Assembly (NCBI GenBank): GCA_023386265.1
Contig: JAEWKA010000004.1
Location: 186,001 to 250,000 of the forward strand
Origin: Bacillota bacterium
GTDB taxonomy: Bacteria; Bacillota; Clostridia; Oscillospirales; Oscillospiraceae
DNA: 64,000 nt
Direction: 5' to 3'
Shown here piece after piece: positions 43,291 through 52,638 of the stretch (the stretch's first letter is position 1; each line of letters opens with the position of its first letter). A model generated the notes under the pieces. That model made no database searches, was not told the DNA's origin, and saw only the letters and a program-made list of their open reading frames with translations. A program made the position numbers and the translations under genes.

Positions 43291-43998
43291 TTGAACGAGA
43301 GAATCGTAATTGTTGAAGACGATGAGAGCATAAGGATGCTTCTTGAAGTTGCGCTCTCTAGCAACGGCTATAAGACGAAGGGCTTTGATAATGCCAAATC
43401 TGCACTTGAATACATGCATAACGAGCCGCCTCATGTTGTTGTTATGGACATAATGATGGATGGCATGAGCGGTATCGAGGCAGTTCGCGCCATGAGAAGC
43501 TCCAAAGAGCTCAAGGAAATTCCTGCCATTATGCTTACGGCAAAGGATACGGAGCTTGACAAAATAATCGGACTCGACTCCGGCGCCGACGACTATATGA
43601 CAAAGCCTTTCAGCGTGCTCGAGCTCTGCGCTAGAGTCCGTGCGCAGCTTCGCAGGCATGGCGGAGCTGACCAAACCGACGGCTCGGAAAATGTTCTTGA
43701 GCAGGGCGGCGTGAGGCTCGACGGGAACGTTAGGGAAGTCTCCAAGGATTCGGAACCCATTACACTAACCTTCAAGGAATTTGAACTGCTAAAATTTCTC
43801 ATGGAAAACAGCTCCCGCGCTGTTTCCCGCGAAGAGCTTATAGCCAAGATATGGGGTGACGATTATTTCGGCGAAACACGCACTCTGGATATACACATCG
43901 GCACGCTTCGCCAGAAGCTTGGTGACACAGCCGATAACAGCAGTTACATAAAGACTGTCAGGGGAATTGGCTATCGCTTTGTCGGAGGTATCAAATGA
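43291..43998 (+). CDS. phoB: Phosphate-type response regulator (PhoB/PhoP-like)
   Basis: 235 residues of the OmpR/PhoB class: receiver domain with acidic pair in IVEDDESIR, phospho-acceptor Asp in VVMDIMMDG, Thr and Lys in IMLTAKDTE and MTKPFS, then a winged-helix DNA-binding domain (LTFKEFELLKFLMENS to GIGYRFVG). TTG start 43291 after TAAGGAGGC. Overlaps phoR by 4 bases. Context with pst-phoU makes phosphate the likely signal. Confidence 0.93.
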   Translation: MNERIVIVEDDESIRMLLEVALSSNGYKTKGFDNAKSALEYMHNEPPHVVVMDIMMDGMSGIEAVRAMRSSKELKEIPAIMLTAKDTELDKIIGLDSGADDYMTKPFSVLELCARVRAQLRRHGGADQTDGSENVLEQGGVRLDGNVREVSKDSEPITLTFKEFELLKFLMENSSRAVSREELIAKIWGDDYFGETRTLDIHIGTLRQKLGDTADNSSYIKTVRGIGYRFVGGIK

Positions 43999-45710
43999 AG
44001 AAATCCTTGATGGCGGGATTCGTGCTCATCCTCACGCTTACGCTTATAATCTCCGGTGCTCTAAATGCCTTTGTCTTTGACAGAGAGCTTATTTCGGGCA
44101 CGAAACAGGAATTGCTCTCATATGCTTCAGTTATTTCGAAGGAATTTGATTCCTCACAGGATGCAGACATTCAGGCGAAGAATTTAGCGGGCGAAATTAA
44201 AAGCGTCCGCGTTACTATAATCGCGGCGGACGGCACCGTGCTCGGCGATTCCGCCGCTAATTATAAATCTATGGAAAACCACCTAGACAGGGCGGAGATA
44301 ATACAGGCGGGACTGACCGGTAAGGGCTCAAGCGTTAGAAACAGCGAGACAATTGGGAAAAAACTTGTTTATTCCGCGGTACAGACATCAAGCGGTTATT
44401 TTATCAGGACAACAAAAGAGGTTTCGGGCGTCTTTGAAAGTCTAAAGTCGATAATTCCTGCCATGATACTTGTCATACTCATTGCGCTTTTTCTTGCGTC
44501 GATTCTGACCGGCAGATTTACAACCGGATTCATAACACCGATTGCCGAGATGAACGACAGTCTTATGAGCGTTAAGGAAGGCGGAAACAAGCTTGATCCC
44601 AAGGCTTACCGCTTTGCCGAGCTCGAGGACATGGCGGTTAAAATTAACGCTATTTCCGCAAATCTTTCAAAACATATAGCCACCATCCAGCACGAAAAGG
44701 ATAAACTCAACTATATTCTCGATAATGTCGGCGAGGGCTTCTTGCTTTTGGACGAGAAGAAAAACGTGCTTCTCATAAATGACGCCGCCTGCGGGTATCT
44801 GATCTGCACGAAAGCCTCCGTCGGTGAAAACATCCTTTACGCAACGAGAAATTTCGATTTTATCCAGTGCGCCGATAAGGCTATCATGGAAAGGCGTAAG
44901 ATCTCTCTTGACCTCAATCTCGGGGGTAAAATTGTAGAAACGGTCTTTACCTATGCAGGTGAGGACAGTGGGGTAGAAGCGGCGCTCATCATCACAATGT
45001 CCGATGTGACCGAAAGCAGAAATTCCCTTAAGGTAAGACGCGAATTTTTCTCCAATGCGAGCCATGAGTTAAAAACACCGATTACCTCCATTAAGGGAAG
45101 CGCGGAGCTTCTGTGCTCCGACCTTCCGATTTCGGATAAGCAGAGCAAAGAGCTGCTTACGAGGATTGGGCTTGAAACTGAACGGATGAATATGCTGATT
45201 AACGATATCATCATGATTAGCCGTATGGAGTCTGGCGAACTATCAGGTGATAGCGAGAGTGTTGATATTTCCTCGGTAATAAACGAAAGCGTAAATGAGC
45301 TTTTAACGCTTGCCGAGCAGGAGAACATCACCATAAACGCCGATATCAGCCCCGTTGTGATTCATGCGAACAAGAAAGACATACGCGGTCTTGTTTCAAA
45401 TCTTCTCGTGAATGCCGTTAAATATAACAGGCAGGGAGGAACTGTCGATGTTTCGCTATCAGCGCAGAACGGTCAGGCTATGCTCCGTGTCAGAAACGAC
45501 GGCGACCCGATACCGCCAGAGCATCAGAGAAGGGTCTTTGAGCGTTTCTACAGAGTCGACAGCGGACGCAGCAAGGCCGTCGGCGGAACGGGACTCGGAC
45601 TTGCGATAGTCAAGCATGTTGTAGACGCTTTGAGCGGTACGATAACGCTTGAAAGCAACACTGAAAAGGGAACGACCTTCACTGTGCATCTGCCGCTTTC
45701 AAATAACTAA
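43995..45710 (+). CDS. phoR: Sensor histidine kinase (PhoR-like)
   Basis: 571 residues. Helix 1 near 5-27, an extracytoplasmic domain of about 125 residues, helix 2 near 152-173, HAMP, a PAS domain (about 235-330), HisKA with phospho-acceptor FSNASHELKTPITSIKG, and HATPase with NLLVNAVKYNRQGG, GGTGLGLAIVKHVV and GTTFTVHLPL. The ATGA overlap with phoB and gene order match phoR of Firmicutes. Autophosphorylates when phosphate is scarce and activates PhoB. Confidence 0.92.
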   Translation: MKKSLMAGFVLILTLTLIISGALNAFVFDRELISGTKQELLSYASVISKEFDSSQDADIQAKNLAGEIKSVRVTIIAADGTVLGDSAANYKSMENHLDRAEIIQAGLTGKGSSVRNSETIGKKLVYSAVQTSSGYFIRTTKEVSGVFESLKSIIPAMILVILIALFLASILTGRFTTGFITPIAEMNDSLMSVKEGGNKLDPKAYRFAELEDMAVKINAISANLSKHIATIQHEKDKLNYILDNVGEGFLLLDEKKNVLLINDAACGYLICTKASVGENILYATRNFDFIQCADKAIMERRKISLDLNLGGKIVETVFTYAGEDSGVEAALIITMSDVTESRNSLKVRREFFSNASHELKTPITSIKGSAELLCSDLPISDKQSKELLTRIGLETERMNMLINDIIMISRMESGELSGDSESVDISSVINESVNELLTLAEQENITINADISPVVIHANKKDIRGLVSNLLVNAVKYNRQGGTVDVSLSAQNGQAMLRVRNDGDPIPPEHQRRVFERFYRVDSGRSKAVGGTGLGLAIVKHVVDALSGTITLESNTEKGTTFTVHLPLSNN

Positions 45711-45712
45711 TT

Positions 45713-45749
45713 ATAAACGCTTCAGACCAGAATAGTCTGAAGCGTTTAT
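45713..45749. terminator. Bidirectional terminator after phoR
   Basis: ATAAACGCTTCAGAC / GTCTGAAGCGTTTAT, 15 base pairs with a 7-base loop, between convergent genes. Confidence 0.88.
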
Positions 45750-46259
45750 CTATATCTGCATTTCATTTATCAGTATTTCGCGGAGTCTTGTTGCCATAAG
45801 CTCGGTCGTACCGGTGCAGGGAATTCGAAGCTGCGCATATTTATTATAAAGCGGCTCACGGATTTCGAATATCTCGCAAAGCGTCATTTTCGAGGGAGCT
45901 GCAACGCCTCTGTCCAAAAGTGTCCCGACCATTCTTGTTTCAAGCTCTTCAACGGGAGTATCCAGCCAAACGACGATGCCGCTTTGGGATAGGCTCTTCA
46001 TAGCTTTTTCAGAAAATATCATGCTGCCACCGGTCGCAATCACCGCTTTTTCGCATTTCAGGCTTTCGCCTATATTTCCTTCGGACTCAATAAATTTATC
46101 ATATCCGTCCTCTGAAATTATCTGCGATAGCGGCCTATTTTGCTCAAGCGCCAGCAGTATGTCCGTATCAATAAAGTTGTAGCCAAGAAGCTTTGCTAGA
46201 ATCACGCCAACGGTGCTTTTCCCCGTTGCAGGCATACCTATAAGAACTATGTTTTTCAT
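45750..46259 (-). CDS. Shikimate-kinase-like P-loop kinase
   Basis: 169 residues. Walker A GMPATGKSTVG, the DTD metal/substrate motif, ATGGS in place of the usual GGG, and EIREPLYNKYA (adenine-side arginine) place it in the shikimate kinase family. Two positions differ from classic AroK: the shikimate-contacting FRxxE reads FIESE, and the lid RPLL reads RGVA. It may phosphorylate shikimate with altered contacts or another small alcohol. No other aro gene is nearby. GAGGTGACGC precedes the ATG. Confidence 0.8.
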   Translation of the reverse strand: MKNIVLIGMPATGKSTVGVILAKLLGYNFIDTDILLALEQNRPLSQIISEDGYDKFIESEGNIGESLKCEKAVIATGGSMIFSEKAMKSLSQSGIVVWLDTPVEELETRMVGTLLDRGVAAPSKMTLCEIFEIREPLYNKYAQLRIPCTGTTELMATRLREILINEMQI

Positions 46260-46477
46260 TTGCGCGTCACCTCGATCATTTTCTGGATTATAGCATCATT
46301 TGGCGCCGCTTTCCACAAATTTTTAAAACTGACAAACCTCACTTTATGATATTGAAATATCTGCTTTAATTTGATATATTATGGATGACACGCATAGCTT
46401 AATTTACTATCATATAAATCAATAGGTCCCCTGCATATATTTATAAGAAACAACATTTGATTACAGGAGGAATATCT

Positions 46478-47161
46478 ATGCAATATGAAATTTTCGGAAA
46501 CAACCTTCCAGCAGTAACGCTTACCCTTCAGCCGGGCGAAAGCATTTATACCCAGTCTGGCGGTATGACATGGATGACGGACGGCATCGCAATGGAAACC
46601 AACATGAAGGGCGGCTTTGGAAAAGCCCTTGGACGTATGTTCTCCGGCGAATCCCTTTTCATGGCCACCTATACATCGCAAAGACCGAATGCGCAGATAA
46701 CTCTAGCATCATCTTTTCCGGGCAGCATAGTCCCGCTCGAGCTGGGAAATGGCAGGGAATTTGTTTGCCAAAAGAATTCATTCCTTTGCGCGACACCTGG
46801 CGTTGCTCTGTCCGCAATGGTCCAAAAGCTCAAGGTCGGCTTTTTTGGCGGAGAAGGCTTCATAATGCAGAAACTCGGCGGCACAGGTCTTGCCTTCCTT
46901 GAAATTGACGGCACAGTAGTCGTGAAAGATCTCGCTCCGGGCGAGGTGCTTAAGGTTGATACGGGCAATATCGCGGCATATGAGGCCAGCGTATCCTATG
47001 CGGCGGAGACTGTCAAAGGCTTCAAAAACATTCTTTTCGGAGGCGAAGGCTTGTTCCTTTCCATATTGAGAGGACCGGGGAGAGTATATCTCCAAACCGT
47101 AAGCATGCCAGAATTTGCTTCTAAGATTATTCCTTACATACCGACTTCCTCAAGCAATTAG
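46478..47161 (+). CDS. AIM24/TIGR00266-family protein
   Basis: 227 residues from ATG 46478 after CAGGAGGAATATCT. Consists of one AIM24-type beta-rich domain, beginning MQYEIFGNNLPAVTLTLQPG and containing SGGMTWM and PGEVLKVDTGNIAAYE, all characteristic of TIGR00266. Soluble, no signal peptide. Biochemical role is not known; it is often found near membrane-associated SPFH proteins, as here. Confidence 0.85.
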   Translation: MQYEIFGNNLPAVTLTLQPGESIYTQSGGMTWMTDGIAMETNMKGGFGKALGRMFSGESLFMATYTSQRPNAQITLASSFPGSIVPLELGNGREFVCQKNSFLCATPGVALSAMVQKLKVGFFGGEGFIMQKLGGTGLAFLEIDGTVVVKDLAPGEVLKVDTGNIAAYEASVSYAAETVKGFKNILFGGEGLFLSILRGPGRVYLQTVSMPEFASKIIPYIPTSSSN

Positions 47162-47222
47162 AAAGATACGCCGCTGATCAGCACGATTCTATCTTCCGCG
47201 GCAACAGAAAGGATAACTCATT

Positions 47223-48530
47223 ATGGGTCTTTTAAAAGCAGGCGTCGGCGCTCTCTCTGGCGTTCTTGCCGATCAGTGGAGAGAATATTTTTACTGTGAT
47301 GCGCTCGATCAGGACGTGCTTGTCCAGAAAGGCATTAAGCGCAGCTCGAAACGCAGTTCAAACACGAAGGCCGAAGAAAACATCATTTCAAACGGCTCGA
47401 TTGTAGCCGTGAACGACGGTCAGTGCATGATTATCGTCGAACAGGGTAAGGTCGTCGATTTGTGCGCCGTCCCTGGTGAATTTGTTTATGACAGCTCAAC
47501 AGAGCCGAGTATTTTCGTCGGCAATCTCGGAGCATCTGTCTCTGAAACCTTCAAGACAATGGGCAAGCGTTTTACCTTCGGCGGAGACACCGCGAAGGAT
47601 CAGCGCGTCTATTTCTTCAACACCAAGGAACTTATCGGCAATAAATACGGAACGTCGAATCCCGTTCCGTTCCGTGTAGTCGACAAAAATGTCGGGCTCG
47701 ATGTGGACATTGCAATCCGTTGCTACGGTGAATACTCTTACCGAGTTTTGGACCCAATGCTGTTTTATACAAACGTCTGCGGCAACGTCGACTGGGACTA
47801 TAGGAGAAGCGAGATTGACGGTCAGCTCAAAAGCGAGCTTCTGACCGCGCTTCAGCCTGCGTTCGCAAAAATTTCCGAAATGGGCATACGCTACAGCGCT
47901 CTTCCCGGCCATACTATGGAGCTTGCGGATGCTCTCAACGATGTCCTTTCTAAGAAATGGCACGAGCTGCGCGGTATCTCGATAATTTCACTTGGTGTAA
48001 GCTCCGTGACCGCGTCCGACGAAGACGAGGAGATGATAAAGCAGCTTCAGCGCAACGCTGCCTTCCGCGACCCGACCATGGCGGCAGCACAGCTTGTCGG
48101 CGCACAGGCAGAAGCCATGCAGTCTGCCGCGAAAAACGAAGGCGCGGGCGGTGCTTTCATGGGTTTCGCGGGGCTCAACATGGCGCAAACAGCGGGCGGA
48201 GCAAACGCCCAGAACCTGTTTGCGATGGGCGGAAAGCCAGCTGATACTAATGGCTCTGACACATGGGTCTGCTCCTGCGGTAAGGCAGGAAACGCGGGCA
48301 AGTTCTGCTCTGACTGCGGAAAGTCCAAGCCTGCAGATGTAACCGGTTGGACCTGCGCTTGCGGAGCAGTCAATAAAGGCAAATTCTGCTCGGAATGCGG
48401 AAAGCCCAAACCCGAGGGAGCGCTTCTCTATAAGTGCGATAAATGTGGCTGGGAGCCTACCGATCCGAAGAATCCTCCGAAATTCTGTCCTGAATGCGGC
48501 GATATATTTAATGAAAACGATGTAAAATAG
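47223..48530 (+). CDS. SPFH-domain protein with C-terminal zinc ribbons (YdjI-like)
   Basis: 435 residues. An N-terminal SPFH/virion-core-like domain (to about 310) starts with GLLKAGVGALSGVLADQWREY; then an Ala/Gly-rich stretch and three zinc ribbons with paired CxCG/CxxCG motifs (near 342-365, 370-392 and 400-425: CSCGKAG..CSDCG, CACGAV..CSECG, CDKCGW..CPECG). Resembles B. subtilis YdjI, which works with PspA-type membrane stress proteins. Sixty-one bases after the AIM24 gene, presumably one operon. Confidence 0.85.
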   Translation: MGLLKAGVGALSGVLADQWREYFYCDALDQDVLVQKGIKRSSKRSSNTKAEENIISNGSIVAVNDGQCMIIVEQGKVVDLCAVPGEFVYDSSTEPSIFVGNLGASVSETFKTMGKRFTFGGDTAKDQRVYFFNTKELIGNKYGTSNPVPFRVVDKNVGLDVDIAIRCYGEYSYRVLDPMLFYTNVCGNVDWDYRRSEIDGQLKSELLTALQPAFAKISEMGIRYSALPGHTMELADALNDVLSKKWHELRGISIISLGVSSVTASDEDEEMIKQLQRNAAFRDPTMAAAQLVGAQAEAMQSAAKNEGAGGAFMGFAGLNMAQTAGGANAQNLFAMGGKPADTNGSDTWVCSCGKAGNAGKFCSDCGKSKPADVTGWTCACGAVNKGKFCSECGKPKPEGALLYKCDKCGWEPTDPKNPPKFCPECGDIFNENDVK

Positions 48531-48548
48531 TTTTAGATACTTATTTAA

Positions 48549-48577
48549 GGGCGGTTTCCCAAAAACCGCCCGCTTTC
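48549..48577 (+). terminator. Rho-independent terminator after the SPFH gene
   Basis: GGGCGGTTT / AAACCGCCC with a 5-base loop, then GCTTTCTT; T-run imperfect. Confidence 0.75.
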
Positions 48578-48614
48578 TTGTAGCCTTATACCTTTAGATA
48601 AAGAGGAAACTCAA

Positions 48615-49553
48615 ATGCTCGCTTTTCAGCTGTCACTTCAGCTAATATTTCTTATAGTAATCGGCTTTTTCGTTTGGCGGCTCGGCATGGTGGACGAGAA
48701 GTTTGATGCCTCGCTGACAACTTTTCTTTTGAACATCGCGCTGCCTTGTATGATAATTAATTCATTCAACGCACCTTATTCTTCAGCGGAGATACGTAAC
48801 TGCGGAATATTGCTTGCAATCAGCGTTTTTTATCTGGCGCTCTGCTATGGAATCGGACAACTTGTCTTTGTGAGCTGCGGTAAAAACTTTACAGGTAGGA
48901 TGCTTCGTTTCGGGGCAATGTTTACTAATTTTTCCTTCGTTGGCATGCCTGTGGCGCAAGCGCTTTACGGACAAACCGGACTTTTGTACTTTGTCGTTTT
49001 CATCGCACCTATCCGCTTGGTATATTACAGCGCTGCAAGACCGCTTCTGTCGCCCCTTGGAACAGTACACGAAAAAATGAGCATATCAGCACATATGAAG
49101 CGCTGGCTTTCTCCGCCGGTCATAGCCGTGCTAATCGGACTACTGCTCTATATAACAGGCTTCAAGCTTCCCACGCCGATTGACAAGACGATTTCCGCAA
49201 TCGGCGCTGTCACGTCGCCGCTGGGCATGATACTCTGCGGAATTTCTCTCGGCAAAAACAAGGTGAAGTCTCTATTAAGACCAAAGTATCTTCTAATGCC
49301 TGTTTTGCGTAATATGATAATGCCGGCTGTGACGACTGCCGCAATGTACTTTTTGCCGGTAGACCCTCTTGTTGCTAAGACGGTTATAATATATTCGACG
49401 CTACCCGTTGCTTCGCTTCTCGCTGCGTTTACAATTCAATACGAACCAAGTCCTGAGGCGAGGCTCGAAAGCGCGGGCGGCGTGTTCTATTCGATTGTCG
49501 CTTGCACAGCAACAATCCCGCTATGGGCACTTCTTGCCGAGCACCTATTCTGA
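48615..49553 (+). CDS. AEC-family transporter (auxin efflux carrier type)
   Basis: 312 residues, about ten helices in two inverted halves, with NIALPCMIINSFNAP in the first and the matching PVASLLAAFTIQY near the end, typical crossing-helix motifs of AEC permeases. Such bacterial proteins move organic acids such as malate. AAGAGGAAACTCAA precedes the ATG. No enzyme neighbour tells the substrate. Confidence 0.85.
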   Translation: MLAFQLSLQLIFLIVIGFFVWRLGMVDEKFDASLTTFLLNIALPCMIINSFNAPYSSAEIRNCGILLAISVFYLALCYGIGQLVFVSCGKNFTGRMLRFGAMFTNFSFVGMPVAQALYGQTGLLYFVVFIAPIRLVYYSAARPLLSPLGTVHEKMSISAHMKRWLSPPVIAVLIGLLLYITGFKLPTPIDKTISAIGAVTSPLGMILCGISLGKNKVKSLLRPKYLLMPVLRNMIMPAVTTAAMYFLPVDPLVAKTVIIYSTLPVASLLAAFTIQYEPSPEARLESAGGVFYSIVACTATIPLWALLAEHLF

Positions 49554-49601
49554 CAAAAGCACTTGTTCTCAAATACAAATCATAGTATTGGAGGAACCAA
49601 A

Positions 49602-50204
49602 ATGAGCAAAAAAGTCATTACAATCAGCCGCGAGTTCGGCAGCGGCGGAAGAACTGTCGCAAAAGCAGTGGCGGAGAGACTCGGCTACACTTTTTATGAC
49701 AAAGCGCTTGTCGAGCTTATCGCCAAAGAGAGCGGCTATTCGCAGGAATTTGTGGAGCGTAGGGGAGAGGACGCAACCTCAACATCAAGCTTCCTGTTCA
49801 ATCTCGCTCGCTCCGGAAGTGTCGGGGTAGACGGATACTCGGATATTTCCGATAAACTCTATGTCATCCAGCACAATATAATCAAGCGGCTGCCGGACGA
49901 AGGTCCCTGCGTCATTGTCGGGCGTTGTTCCGACTATTTCCTTAAGGATCATCCTAATGCACTTCATGTGTATATTTATGCAGACATGCCGTTTAAAGCC
50001 GATAGAATAGTCAAACTCTATGGTGAAATGGACGTCGCGCCCGAGAAAAGACTTGAAGAAAAAGATAAGAAGAGGAAGGTATATTATAAAAACTATACAG
50101 GCAGAATATGGGGTATGAGCAGTAATTACGACATCTGCTTAAATAGCGGAAAGTTGGGTATTGACAGCTGTATTGACATGATTGTCGAGATGGCGCAGCG
50201 CTGA
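49602..50204 (+). CDS. Cytidylate-kinase-like family protein
   Basis: 200 residues from ATG 49602 (TTGGAGGAACC upstream). Opens with KKVITISREFGSGGRTVAKA, the modified P-loop of the cytidylate kinase-like family (AAK_33 type), then YDKALVELIAKESGYS and IVGRCSDYFL. Lacks the length and CMP-binding insert of true Cmk. Its substrate is unknown. Confidence 0.85.
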   Translation: MSKKVITISREFGSGGRTVAKAVAERLGYTFYDKALVELIAKESGYSQEFVERRGEDATSTSSFLFNLARSGSVGVDGYSDISDKLYVIQHNIIKRLPDEGPCVIVGRCSDYFLKDHPNALHVYIYADMPFKADRIVKLYGEMDVAPEKRLEEKDKKRKVYYKNYTGRIWGMSSNYDICLNSGKLGIDSCIDMIVEMAQR

Positions 50205-50252
50205 ACTTGCGTTCAACTTCAAGTATCAACACCTGACAAGATAATAACGCAA

Positions 50253-50281
50253 TTGACATGCGTACATATTGATAGTATAAT
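50253..50281 (+). promoter_or_regulatory. Full-consensus sigma-A promoter of degV
   Basis: TTGACA at 50253-50258, 17-base spacer, TATAAT at 50276-50281; predicted leader about 78 bases. Confidence 0.82.
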
Positions 50282-50365
50282 CAAACAGAAATGGTAGCCG
50301 TTACTATCTAATATGTTATCGATTACCATATATATTAATAATATGTGAACACGAGGTGTTGAGCA

Positions 50366-51211
50366 ATGAGCTTTCAAATAATTGGTGACAGTTGCTGCGA
50401 CTATCCTTATCTAGGAGACGATTATACCTGGATAAAACGCGTACCCTTATCGATTGAGCTTGACGGTGAGACCTTTATCGACGACGAGGAGCTCCGTTGC
50501 GCTCTGCTAATCAGCAAGATGGCTGCGTCTCGCAACGCGCCGAAATCTGCCTGCCCCGCACCGGGAATCTTCGTTGAAGCCTACGACTGCGGAGTGGACG
50601 ATGTCTATGTCGTAACTCTTTCGGACAAGCTTAGCGGAAGCTATGGCAGCGCTGTTGTTGCGGCCAATATGTTCAAGGAGAGCCATCCTGAGAAAAACAT
50701 TTTTGTTTTCAGCTCTAAAAGTGCCGCTTCGGGAGAGATTGCCGTCTGTCAGAAAATTCTCTCGCTTGCCGAGGCCGGTGTACCCTTTAATGAGGTCGTA
50801 ACTCAAACGCTTGAATTTATAAATAACCTCTCCACCTATTTTATACTTGAAACTCTAGAGGTTTTCCGTAAAAACGGCCGGCTCAATCATCTCCAGGCTA
50901 TCATCACCGGAGCATTGAAGCTTAAGCTAATCATGGGCGCCGACGAGACTGGAAATATATGCGTCAGGGGAAAAGCTCTTTCAATTGACAGAGCCGTTGC
51001 GAAAATGGCGGAGCTCATCGCCGAGAGATGCAGGAATCAGGACATGAGCGCACGCACGCTGTATATTACTCAATGCCAATGCCCCGACAGGGCTCGTCAG
51101 GCGCGCGATTACATCTTGGCGAAGGTGGGATTCAAAGACTGCGTGATTCTCAGGGCTGGCGGTATCAGCACGATATATGCCAATGCCGGCGGTATCGTTG
51201 TTGCTTATTAG
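50366..51211 (+). CDS. DegV-family fatty-acid-binding protein
   Basis: 281 residues. Motifs of the family: GDSCCDYP at the N terminus, SDKLSGSYGSAVVAAN (head-group loop) and VFRKNGRLNHLQAIITG. DegV/FakB proteins bind a fatty acid for phosphorylation by FakA. No fakA is near. GAGGTGTTGAGCA precedes the ATG. Confidence 0.9.
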   Translation: MSFQIIGDSCCDYPYLGDDYTWIKRVPLSIELDGETFIDDEELRCALLISKMAASRNAPKSACPAPGIFVEAYDCGVDDVYVVTLSDKLSGSYGSAVVAANMFKESHPEKNIFVFSSKSAASGEIAVCQKILSLAEAGVPFNEVVTQTLEFINNLSTYFILETLEVFRKNGRLNHLQAIITGALKLKLIMGADETGNICVRGKALSIDRAVAKMAELIAERCRNQDMSARTLYITQCQCPDRARQARDYILAKVGFKDCVILRAGGISTIYANAGGIVVAY

Positions 51212-51274
51212 TCACGCAATACCATTAAATCGGCAATATTTTTGATTTTCCTGCGAATAATTGAAAATAAGCCC

Positions 51275-51303
51275 TTGCAATACTTGATTTGCTGTGGTAA
51301 AAT
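51275..51303 (+). promoter_or_regulatory. Sigma-A promoter of rplS
   Basis: TTGCAA at 51275-51280, 17-base spacer, TAAAAT at 51298-51303. Confidence 0.7.
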
Positions 51304-51305
51304 TT

Positions 51306-51412
51306 CATGGTCTATGCGAGGGGCAGTAATGCCCTTTGCTTGCGCGTATCAGGAACGGTCCTCTGGCGGAACTTATTACCGACCATGAACGTTTACAGTG
51401 AAGGGAGGATAT
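51306..51412 (+). promoter_or_regulatory. L19-type leader of rplS
   Basis: The transcript is closed by CATGGTC (51306-51312) pairing with GACCATG (51381-51387); inside are GGGCAGTAATGCCC and a GC-rich arm. This layout, directly ahead of rplS, matches the Firmicutes L19 ribosomal leader, thought to mediate feedback by L19. Confidence 0.65.
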
Positions 51413-51416
51413 AAGT

Positions 51417-51758
51417 ATGGATTTAGTTAAAACTCTTTCTCAGCAGTATATGAAAGCTGAACTTCCCGAAATGAATGTTGGCGACACTGTGCGTGTCATT
51501 GTTCGTGTCAAGGAAGGAAACCGCGAGAGAAACCAGGCCTTCGATGGCACGATCATCGCCAGAAAGCACGGCGGAATCAGCGAAACGATTACCGTTCGCC
51601 GCATTTCCTACAATGTCGGATGTGAAAAGGTTTTCCCCGTACATTCACCCACGATTGTTTCAGTTGAGACGATTCGCAAAGGTAAGGTACGCAGAGCGAA
51701 GCTCTATTATCTCCGTGACAGGATTGGTAAGAAGGCTAAGGTCAAGGAACGCGTTTAA
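51417..51758 (+). CDS. rplS: 50S ribosomal protein L19
   Basis: 113 residues; VGDTVRVIVRVKEGNRERNQ and the C-terminal KVRRAKLYYLRDRIGKKAKV are L19 signatures. AAGGGAGGATATAAGT precedes the ATG. Located at the 30S-50S interface. The usual trmD-rimM neighbours are absent. Confidence 0.97.
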   Translation: MDLVKTLSQQYMKAELPEMNVGDTVRVIVRVKEGNRERNQAFDGTIIARKHGGISETITVRRISYNVGCEKVFPVHSPTIVSVETIRKGKVRRAKLYYLRDRIGKKAKVKERV

Positions 51759-51765
51759 CTTATTA

Positions 51766-51793
51766 AAAAAAGAGGCATATGCCTCTTTTTTTG
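51766..51793 (+). terminator. Rho-independent terminator after rplS
   Basis: AAAAAAAGAGGCA / TGCCTCTTTTTTT with a TA loop, a near-perfect U-tailed hairpin. Confidence 0.9.
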
Positions 51794-51873
51794 TTTATAC
51801 GGACATTTTGATGACTTTTCAGCTGATGGTAACTCTTATTTATGTGCGATACAGGCATTTTTCTTTTTAGTTG

Positions 51874-51903
51874 TTGCTAAAATATATATCGCAAGTGTAT
51901 AAT
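51874..51903 (+). promoter_or_regulatory. Promoter of lepB-rbgA-rnhB-yraN
   Basis: TTGCTA at 51874-51879, 18-base spacer, TATAAT at 51898-51903. Confidence 0.6.
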
Positions 51904-51942
51904 GAACATTCAGATAGCTACTCATAAAGGAGGCGCTCTTTT

Positions 51943-52629
51943 TTGGATAAAAAGCCTTTCGAAAACTATGATCTTTTGAATGAAAATCCTTCCGGCTTTG
52001 ATTATGAGCGTTTTGAACAAGAAGAGGAAATGGTTCGAACTGTGAAAAAGATTAAAAAACCCGAAAAGAAGCAACCGGACATCACGGAGTCTGAAAAAGC
52101 ACCCGCTGAAATCTACGAATGGATGCAGTCACTTGTTTCGGCTCTCCTTATTTGTGTTTTGGTCTTTGCTTTTCTTGTCCGCATAATCGGCATCATCGGT
52201 TCATCTATGGAGCCAACTTTTTCAGACAAAGACAGCGTAATAATTTCAGATTTGTTATTTACGCCCAAGCAGGGCGATGTTGTCGTACTGCGCAAGCTCT
52301 CTTTCCAGGAAGAACCAATAATTAAGCGCATCATCGCTGTTGCTGGGCAGACTGTGGATATTGATTTTGAAAAGGGCATCGTTTATGTCGACGATCAGCC
52401 GCTCGATGAGACCTATATCAGAGAGCTGACACTTACTCCGCTCGATTTTGATGGGAAGATAACAGTCCCCGAAAACTGCGTTTTCGTGATGGGCGACAAC
52501 CGCAACAATTCAACAGACAGCCGCAGCAGCATGATAGGCTGTGTCGATGAGCGTTATATAATGGGCAAGGTACTTGTCAGGCTTCTGCCAATTGATAAAT
52601 TTGGAGTCGTAAATCATAGCGGCTCATGA
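51943..52629 (+). CDS. lepB: Signal peptidase I
   Basis: 228 residues from TTG 51943 (AAAGGAGGC upstream). A long charged N-terminal segment (about 60 residues), one membrane helix (65-85), then the S26 domain: catalytic Ser in GSSMEPTF, Lys in IIKRIIAVAGQ and the late box VMGDNRNNSTDSRS. Removes signal peptides on the outer face of the membrane. First gene of a housekeeping operon. Confidence 0.95.
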   Translation: MDKKPFENYDLLNENPSGFDYERFEQEEEMVRTVKKIKKPEKKQPDITESEKAPAEIYEWMQSLVSALLICVLVFAFLVRIIGIIGSSMEPTFSDKDSVIISDLLFTPKQGDVVVLRKLSFQEEPIIKRIIAVAGQTVDIDFEKGIVYVDDQPLDETYIRELTLTPLDFDGKITVPENCVFVMGDNRNNSTDSRSSMIGCVDERYIMGKVLVRLLPIDKFGVVNHSGS

Positions 52630-52638
52630 GGTAGATTA

